Source: a virus
Virus record (IMG/VR): IMGVR_UViG_3300009180_000242
Span: 1-21,991 of that record
Length of the DNA: 21,991 bases
Direction: 5' to 3' (one strand)
Positions 16,559-21,991 of this stretch are shown piece by piece (position 1 is the first letter of the stretch; each line of letters begins with the position of its first letter). The notes under the pieces were generated by a model. That model had not been told where the DNA came from. It did no database searches and saw nothing but the letters and a program-made list of their open reading frames with translations. The translations under genes and the position numbers were made by a program.

Positions 16559-19012
16559 ATGGCAATAGATAAAAGTTTATATCAAGCCCCGCAGGGATTG
16601 GAGTCTTTAGGCGTGGGTGAGCCAGACATTGAAATTGAAATTGAGGATCCAGAATCAGTATCCATTGATGTGGATGGTTTGGAAATAACCTTAGAGCCAG
16701 AAGAAGAGACTGGCGATACTTTTGATGCCAACTTAGCAGAGTACCTTGGCGAAGGTGTATTAACAGAATTAGTTGGAAACTTAATCGGTGACTATGATTC
16801 AGATGTAGCTTCCCGCAAAGACTGGATTCAAACTTATGTAGATGGTTTGGAACTCTTGGGAATGAAAATTGAAGATCGTACAGAACCATGGCCCGGAGCC
16901 TGTGGTGTGTACCATCCATTACTTTCAGAAGCTGTAGTGAAGTTCCAATCAGAAACGATTATGGAAACCTTCCCAGCATCTGGCCCAGTAAAAACACAAA
17001 TTATTGGCAAAGAAACGCAAGACAAGAAGGATGCGTCTGAGCGTGTGCAAGCCGACATGAATTTCAAATTAACAGACGAAATGGTTGAATACCGACCTGA
17101 ACATGAGCGCATGCTTTGGGGCTTGGGTATTGCTGGTAATGCATTTAAAAAGGTGTACTACGATCCAGCATTGGAACGTCAAGTATCCATGTACATTCCA
17201 GCAGAAGATATTGTTGTTCCTTACGGCGCATCATCTATTGAATCGGCAGAACGTGTAACCCATGTAATGCGCAAAACTGAAAATGAAATGCGCCGTTTAC
17301 AGGTTGCAGGATTTTACTGTGATGTTGATTTGGGTACTCCAAATAATACTTTAGATGAAGTTGAAAAGAAGATTGCTGAAAAGCTGGGCTTCCGCGCATC
17401 ATCTGATGACCGTTACAAAGTATTGGAAATGCACGTTGACCTAGATTTAGAGGGATACGAGCATGAAGATAAAGATGGCGAGCCTACAGGAATTGCTTTG
17501 CCGTATGTAGTCACTATTGAACTAGGTAGTAATACCATTTTAGCGATCCGTCGCAATTGGGCAGAGGATGATAAAAATCACAAAAAGCGTCAACACTTTG
17601 TCCATTACGGCTATATCCCTGGCTTTGGTTTCTACTGCTTTGGTCTTATCCACTTGGTTGGGGCTTTTGCTAAATCAGGCACTTCCATCCTACGCCAATT
17701 GGTTGATGCAGGCTCATTATCGAATTTGCCTGGTGGCTTTAAGACCCGTGGCTTGCGAGTTAAGGGCGACGACACCCCGATAGCTCCTGGTGAATTCAGA
17801 GATGTAGACGTTCCATCTGGCACGATGAAAGATAACATCATGCCGTTGCCATACAAAGAGCCTTCACAAGTTCTGTATAGCTTACTCAACAACATTGTTG
17901 AAGAAGGCCGTCGTTTCGCTTCTGCTGGAGATCTTAAAGTTTCAGATATGTCTAGCCAGTCTCCAGTTGGGACAACACTAGCAATCTTGGAAAGAACTCT
18001 CAAAGTAATGTCTGCGGTACAAGCCCGTATCCATTACTCTATGAAACAAGAGTTCCGTTTGCTCAAGAAGATTATTGCTGACTATACTCCAGAAGAGTAT
18101 TCATATGATCCATCTGAAGGCAATCGCCGCGCTAAAAAATCAGACTATGACTGCGTAGAGGTTATACCAGTTTCTGATCCTAACGCTGCTACAATGAGTC
18201 AAAAGGTTGTTCAATATCAAGCGGTTTTGCAGTTAGCGCAGTCTGCTCCACAGTTGTACAACTTACCATTGTTACACCGCCAAATGTTAGATGTATTGGG
18301 TATTAAGAATGCTTCAAAGCTGGTTCCATTACCAGACGATCAGCGTCCATCAGATCCAATTACAGAAAACATGCAGGCATTAAAAGGAAAACCGCTGAAG
18401 GCATTTATTTATCAAGATCATCAAGCGCATATTCAAGTGCATATGTCCGCTATGCAAGATCCTAAGATTGCCCAGATCATTGGTCAAAATCCAATGGCTC
18501 AACAAGTAATGGCTGCTATGCAAGCTCATATTGCTGAACACGTTGCTTACGAATATCGCAAACAAATGGAAGATATGATTGGTGTTCCAATTCCATATAG
18601 CGAAAGTGAAGATGATGATGAACAATTGCCAGAAGAAATTGAAATCCAAATTGCACGTTTAGCCGCGCCAGCCGCAGCCAAATTACTGCAAATGAATAAA
18701 GCTGAAATTGCACAACAACAAGCTCAGCAACAAGCACAAGATCCTTTAGTTCAATTGCAACAACAAGAGATGCAATTGAAGGCTAAGGAAGTTGACATCA
18801 AGGAACGTAAGCTAATTGCAGATTCTGCGGCTAAAGCTGACCAACTTGAGATTGAAAAATCCCGCATTGAAAGCCAGGAAAAAATTGCGGGAATGCAAGC
18901 AGCTATTAAATCCCAAAAAGACCAAGCAGACCGCCAGTCAAAAACTGAGATGGAAGCCGTTAAGTTGGGGATGGAAATGGCTAGATCAGATAAACCGACG
19001 AAAGGTAAATAA
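16559..19012 (+). CDS. Portal protein
   Basis: An 817-residue protein between terminase and scaffold, the usual position of the portal, which forms the ring through which DNA enters and leaves the head. The N-terminus is acidic (EIEIEDPESVSIDVDG). RTEPWPGACGVYHPLLSEAV and WGLGIAGNAFKKVYYDP match large portal proteins of uncultured aquatic phages as I remember them. The last 170 residues are Gln-rich and coiled-coil (AQQQAQQQAQDPLVQLQQQE, then KAKEVDIKERK), as in long-barrel portals. AGGAAA precedes the ATG. Confidence 0.9.
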   Translation: MAIDKSLYQAPQGLESLGVGEPDIEIEIEDPESVSIDVDGLEITLEPEEETGDTFDANLAEYLGEGVLTELVGNLIGDYDSDVASRKDWIQTYVDGLELLGMKIEDRTEPWPGACGVYHPLLSEAVVKFQSETIMETFPASGPVKTQIIGKETQDKKDASERVQADMNFKLTDEMVEYRPEHERMLWGLGIAGNAFKKVYYDPALERQVSMYIPAEDIVVPYGASSIESAERVTHVMRKTENEMRRLQVAGFYCDVDLGTPNNTLDEVEKKIAEKLGFRASSDDRYKVLEMHVDLDLEGYEHEDKDGEPTGIALPYVVTIELGSNTILAIRRNWAEDDKNHKKRQHFVHYGYIPGFGFYCFGLIHLVGAFAKSGTSILRQLVDAGSLSNLPGGFKTRGLRVKGDDTPIAPGEFRDVDVPSGTMKDNIMPLPYKEPSQVLYSLLNNIVEEGRRFASAGDLKVSDMSSQSPVGTTLAILERTLKVMSAVQARIHYSMKQEFRLLKKIIADYTPEEYSYDPSEGNRRAKKSDYDCVEVIPVSDPNAATMSQKVVQYQAVLQLAQSAPQLYNLPLLHRQMLDVLGIKNASKLVPLPDDQRPSDPITENMQALKGKPLKAFIYQDHQAHIQVHMSAMQDPKIAQIIGQNPMAQQVMAAMQAHIAEHVAYEYRKQMEDMIGVPIPYSESEDDDEQLPEEIEIQIARLAAPAAAKLLQMNKAEIAQQQAQQQAQDPLVQLQQQEMQLKAKEVDIKERKLIADSAAKADQLEIEKSRIESQEKIAGMQAAIKSQKDQADRQSKTEMEAVKLGMEMARSDKPTKGK

Positions 19013-19206
19013 TGATCGACAAAATGCTGAATCATCTATCACAAAAAATAGATGAGAAAGTTGGGCGACTACAAGAGGCGCTCGGTACTGGAGTGTGTAA
19101 AGATCACTCAGAGTACCAAAGGATGTGTGGTGAGATTCAGGGTCTGCTGACCGCACGTTTATTTATATCAGACCTTGACAAAAACCTGGAGAACTCTAAT
19201 GAGTGA
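19012..19206 (+). CDS. 64-residue hypothetical protein between portal and GroES-like gene
   Basis: MIDKMLNHLSQKIDEKVGRL starts a helical protein with DHSEYQRMCGEIQGLL, a pattern found in short coiled-coil head-module proteins. Its ATG shares one base with the portal stop, and AAAGG precedes it. It may help head assembly, by position only. Confidence 0.75.
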   Translation: MIDKMLNHLSQKIDEKVGRLQEALGTGVCKDHSEYQRMCGEIQGLLTARLFISDLDKNLENSNE

Positions 19207-19621
19207 AGCTGGAATTCTTATCGCCACAAACCCCGATAAGCCAGAAATAGTAGGAAAATTTACATTTGCAGCATCAGCAGAAGACAAAGCAAAGCAATTG
19301 CCTAAACCATCAGGGTATCGCATTCTATGCGCTATTCCAGAAGTGGAAGAAGCCTACGAAAGCGGGCTGATTAAGGCGGATCAAACCATGAATTATGAAG
19401 AGAAGCTGGCAACAGTTCTGTTTGTAGTTGAAATGGGTGAAGATTGCTACAAAGATTCGACACGATTTCCAACAGGCGCCTGGTGCAAACAAGGTGACTT
19501 TGTAATTGTGCGTCCAAATGCTGGTACACGCCTGTTAATTCATGGTCGTGAATTCCGTATGATTAACGATGATTCCGTAGAGGCTGTAGTTCAAGATCCT
19601 CGTGGCATCAAACGTGCATAA
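19199..19621 (+). CDS. GroES-like (Cpn10-fold) co-chaperonin
   Basis: A 140-residue protein. The middle reads PSGYRILCAIPEVEEAYESG followed by a long flexible segment (LIKADQTMNYEEKLA) and FVVEMGEDCYKDS, GAWCKQGDFVIVRPNAG, then REFRMINDDSVEAVV. This is the GroES order: barrel strand, mobile loop, Gly-rich turn, closing strands. Phage co-chaperonins (as in T4 gp31) help the host GroEL fold the capsid protein, and this gene sits in the head module. The start at 19199 follows GGAG by seven bases. Confidence 0.72.
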   Translation: MSEAGILIATNPDKPEIVGKFTFAASAEDKAKQLPKPSGYRILCAIPEVEEAYESGLIKADQTMNYEEKLATVLFVVEMGEDCYKDSTRFPTGAWCKQGDFVIVRPNAGTRLLIHGREFRMINDDSVEAVVQDPRGIKRA

Positions 19622-19632
19622 AGGGGCTGAGA

Positions 19633-20610
19633 ATGGCTGAAAATACACAAGATTTTGAAGAATTTGAATTTCCAGACGAAAAGGAAGCAAAAGCTGCCAC
19701 TAAGGTAGAAGTTGAATCCGATTCAGAATTTAGTATTGAGATTGAAGACGACACTCCTGAAGCAGATCGTGGTAAAGAGCCTGCTCCAAAGGCGCTTGTT
19801 GACGCTCTTGAAAATGATGAACTGGAAAAGTATCAAGGCGAGACTAAAGAGCGTTTTAAACAGCTTAAAAAGGTTTGGCATGATGAGCGTAGGGCAAAAG
19901 AAGCTGCTTATCGCGAACAGCAAGAAGCATTACGCCTTGCTAAAAAGATGGTTGATGAGAATAAAGTCCTCAAGCAACGCCTTTCTAACGGTGAAACTGT
20001 ATATGTTGATGCTGTAAAACAGGCTGCTGATCGTGAACTTGACATGGCTAAGGCTGAATACCGCGCTGCTTATGAGGCGGGCGACTCAGACAAGTTAATG
20101 GAAGCTCAAGACAGGATGCTTTCTGCTAGGTTAAAATCAGACAAAGCACAAAATTATCAACCTCAGTATCAAAATGCTTTACAAGAAGAAGAAGTTGATG
20201 TACAAATACAACAACCGCAAGTCAATGCGCCTGACTCCAAAGCCGTTTCGTGGCAAAAAAACAACGAATGGTTCGGACAAGACGAAGAAATGACGAGTCT
20301 AGCACTTGGCCTGCATGAGAAGTTGGTTCGCAATGGTGTACGAGCTGGATCTGATGATTACTATGACCGCATTAATCAAACGATGCGTAAAAGATTCCCA
20401 GAACAGTTTGAGCTTGAAGATGTTGAACAAGAGGAGAGACCACAAAAAGTATCTCCGAAGGCTAGTAATGTTGTAGCGCCTGTAGCACGGTCAACGAGTC
20501 CCAAAAAGATTCGACTAAGCAAGACGCAAGTAGTATTAGCTAAAAAACTTGGATTAACACCAGAGCAGTATGCCCGTGAACTAACTAAATTGGAGGCCCA
20601 AAATGGCTGA
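19633..20610 (+). CDS. Capsid scaffold or assembly protein
   Basis: A 325-residue protein: a very acidic N-terminus (DFEEFEFPDEKE and SIEIEDDTPEADRG), a long charged helical middle (RFKQLKKVWHDERRAKEAAY, then AYREQQEALRLAKKMVDEN) and a basic C-terminus (SPKKIRLSKTQVVLAKKLGL). This acidic-coil-basic layout and its position before the capsid genes are typical of scaffolds, whose C-terminus binds the capsid protein. AGGGGC precedes the ATG. Confidence 0.8.
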   Translation: MAENTQDFEEFEFPDEKEAKAATKVEVESDSEFSIEIEDDTPEADRGKEPAPKALVDALENDELEKYQGETKERFKQLKKVWHDERRAKEAAYREQQEALRLAKKMVDENKVLKQRLSNGETVYVDAVKQAADRELDMAKAEYRAAYEAGDSDKLMEAQDRMLSARLKSDKAQNYQPQYQNALQEEEVDVQIQQPQVNAPDSKAVSWQKNNEWFGQDEEMTSLALGLHEKLVRNGVRAGSDDYYDRINQTMRKRFPEQFELEDVEQEERPQKVSPKASNVVAPVARSTSPKKIRLSKTQVVLAKKLGLTPEQYARELTKLEAQNG

Positions 20611-21055
20611 AGTAAGAGCAAGTCGTGAGTTAAAAACCCGTGCAGTATCAGAGCGTCCCCAACAGTGGATGCCTGCTGAACTGCTCCCCGAGCCTGACAA
20701 AGAGGCTGGGTTTGCTTATCGCTGGATTCGTGTCGCAACGATGAACCAGGCAGATCCCCGCAATCTCTCAGCAAAAATGAGAGAAGGTTGGGAGCCAGTT
20801 CGGATTGAGGAACAACCTAAATTTCAACTGCTAATTGATCCCAATAGTCGCTTTAAGGACAATATTGAGATCGGTGGATTATTACTTTGCAAGACTCCTG
20901 AAGAGTTTATAAGTCAGCGAAATGCGCATTTTGCTCGACAAACACAAGCACAGACGGATGCTGTAGATAATAATTTAATGCGTCAAAGCGACCCACGGAT
21001 GCCACTCTTTTCAGAGCGGAAATCTACAAGTAGCTTTGGCAAAGGCAATAATTAA
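20603..21055 (+). CDS. 150-residue virion-associated hypothetical protein
   Basis: MAEVRASRELKTRAVSERPQ, then FAYRWIRVATMNQADPRNLS and AKMREGWEPVRIEEQPKF. I have seen YRWIR(V/I)...D.RN...K...GWE.V in small structural proteins of uncultured phages next to the capsid gene. GGAGG six bases before the ATG, inside the scaffold end, fixes the start. It is probably an internal or head-assembly protein. Confidence 0.75.
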   Translation: MAEVRASRELKTRAVSERPQQWMPAELLPEPDKEAGFAYRWIRVATMNQADPRNLSAKMREGWEPVRIEEQPKFQLLIDPNSRFKDNIEIGGLLLCKTPEEFISQRNAHFARQTQAQTDAVDNNLMRQSDPRMPLFSERKSTSSFGKGNN

Positions 21056-21079
21056 CTTTAAACTTTTGGAGATTCAATA

Positions 21080-21679
21080 ATGGCATATCCTACCGTTAGC
21101 GCTCCGTATGGTTTCAAGCCTGTAAATCGTTTGGACGGTCTGCCATATGCAGGCGCTGTACGTCCATTTAGCGTAGCTGGTACATCCAACTCCGCTATTT
21201 TCAACGGCGATTTAGTTCAGCTTGATACAAACGGACAAATCATTCCTTTAGCATCAGGTGGCACTTCAAACGCTACTTATGTTATTGGTGTATTCACTGG
21301 TTGTACTTACACTTCACCAGCAACAAATCAGAAATTATTTAGCCAGTTCTTGCCAGCAAGTACAGCGGCTGCTGATATTACTGCTTTCGTTGTTGATGAT
21401 CCTGCTGCCGTATTCAAAGTTGCCGTAACACTCGCTAATAGCGTTGTGTCTACAGCTACTACAGCTTCTGTTGGATCAAATATGTCTGTTGTATTGGGCG
21501 CTGGCTCTACCACTAATGGTAATTCTCAGTTCTCAGTATTAGCAGGTTCCCAAGCTACTGATACCCTCTTGACTCGTGTGGTTGGCGTTGTAACTGAAAC
21601 AGCTACAGGCGTTGATACATTCCAAGAATTGATCGTTAAGATCAATAACCATCAGTACAATAACCGCACTGGCGTATAA
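21080..21679 (+). CDS. Capsid decoration or head structural protein
   Basis: A 199-residue protein, beta-rich and poor in charge: MAYPTVSAPYGFKPVNRLDG, then FNGDLVQLDTNGQII, GVFTGCTYTSPATNQKLFSQ and AFVVDDPAAVFKVAV. The MAYPTVxxPYGxKPVN start is familiar from structural proteins beside capsid genes of uncultured phages. The Ser/Thr/Ala-rich strands suggest a surface or decoration role. GGAG precedes the ATG. Confidence 0.78.
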   Translation: MAYPTVSAPYGFKPVNRLDGLPYAGAVRPFSVAGTSNSAIFNGDLVQLDTNGQIIPLASGGTSNATYVIGVFTGCTYTSPATNQKLFSQFLPASTAAADITAFVVDDPAAVFKVAVTLANSVVSTATTASVGSNMSVVLGAGSTTNGNSQFSVLAGSQATDTLLTRVVGVVTETATGVDTFQELIVKINNHQYNNRTGV

Positions 21680-21689
21680 GGAGCATTAA

Positions 21690-21991
21690 ATGGCTATTTC
21701 ACGTTCACAACTACTGAAAGAGTTGCTCCCAGGATTGAATGCATTATTCGGTCTTGAGTACGCAACATATGGCGAACAACACAAAGAGATCTACGAAACT
21801 GAGACCTCTGAGCGTTCATTCGAAGAAGAAACAAAACTGTCAGGTTTCTCTGCTGCTCCTGTTAAATCCGAAGGCTCTGCCATCGCTTATGACAATGCAC
21901 AAGAAGCATGGACAGCGCGTTACAACCACGAAACTATTGCCCTTGGCTTTAGCTTGACTGAAGAAGCAATCGAAGACAACCTCTACGATTC
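21690..21991 (+). CDS. Major capsid protein (N-terminal part, cut by the window end)
   Basis: The frame opens MAISRSQLLKELLPGLNALF, then GLEYATYGEQHKEIYETETS and SERSFEEETKLSGFSAAPVK, still open at the last base. The LLPGLNALFGLEY...EIFE...SERAFEE...GFG.APVK pattern matches, from memory, major capsid proteins of aquatic phages with a Mu-like head fold. AAGGAG seven bases before the ATG supports high expression. About 100 residues are visible. Confidence 0.85.
   Translation, partial: MAISRSQLLKELLPGLNALFGLEYATYGEQHKEIYETETSERSFEEETKLSGFSAAPVKSEGSAIAYDNAQEAWTARYNHETIALGFSLTEEAIEDNLYD

Noticed and set aside
1-21991. tRNA genes, CRISPR arrays, integrase or insertion sequences
   Set aside because: I found no cloverleaf with a GGTTCGAATCC-like arm, no regular repeat-spacer array and no recombinase motif in the window.

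Overview
The window is part of the genome of a tailed double-stranded DNA bacteriophage (Caudoviricetes). The evidence is a complete packaging and head block on the + strand (terminase small subunit, terminase large subunit, portal, scaffold, decoration-type protein, start of the major capsid protein), preceded by phage DNA-metabolism genes and by two minus-strand runs of very small, tightly overlapping genes. Shine-Dalgarno sequences (AGGAGG, AAGGAG) are common and base composition is moderately AT-rich, so the host is a bacterium. The capsid and portal proteins resemble those of uncultured aquatic phages, but that is from memory and the host cannot be named from this sequence. I see no tRNA, CRISPR array, integrase or insertion sequence.

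Layout. (1) 1-1544, minus strand: about eleven mini-genes of 30-99 codons, nearly all joined by 4-base ATGA stop/start overlaps. Several end in the same LRKAQEK tail, encoded by a repeated DNA segment that also carries the next start codon. (2) 1545-1607: a divergent control region with spaced ACCTATTG repeats, then a RusA-type Holliday-junction resolvase on the + strand. (3) 1965-2762: about 800 bases without a convincing gene, holding two palindromes, two tandem rho-independent terminators and a hairpin-rich segment (2523-2738) that looks like a structured RNA or long leader. (4) 2763-8796, + strand: a small protein, a ParB-like protein, an HNH-AP2 free-standing endonuclease, a superfamily 2 helicase, a sigma region 4-like mini-protein, a SAM methyltransferase, a small protein carrying the LRKAQEK tail, a DNA cytosine-C5 methyltransferase with a second gene inside it in another frame, and a Toprim primase-like protein. 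(5) 8762-12936, minus strand: about sixteen small, often acidic, mostly unknown genes, transcribed from a promoter near 13005-13034 and including a terminator at 10062-10092. (6) 12937-13518: a control region between the divergent blocks. (7) 13519-21991, + strand: terminase small subunit, a 23-residue membrane protein, a 2OG-Fe(II) oxygenase-like protein, a LexA-type DNA-binding protein, terminase large subunit, portal, a small protein, a GroES-like protein, scaffold, a virion-associated protein, a decoration-like protein and the partial major capsid protein.

How it fits together. The two minus-strand blocks look like early host-takeover or anti-defence cargo, the 2.7-8.8 kb block is replication, recombination and DNA modification, and the 13.5 kb onward block is late packaging and head assembly. 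The most unusual signals are the conserved-looking gene overprinted inside the cytosine methyltransferase (7 bases downstream of an AAGGAG motif), the gene-junction repeat shared by genes on both strands, the structured non-coding segment at 2.5-2.7 kb, four copies of the 12-base palindrome GGTAATATTACC, and four single-helix membrane micro-proteins.
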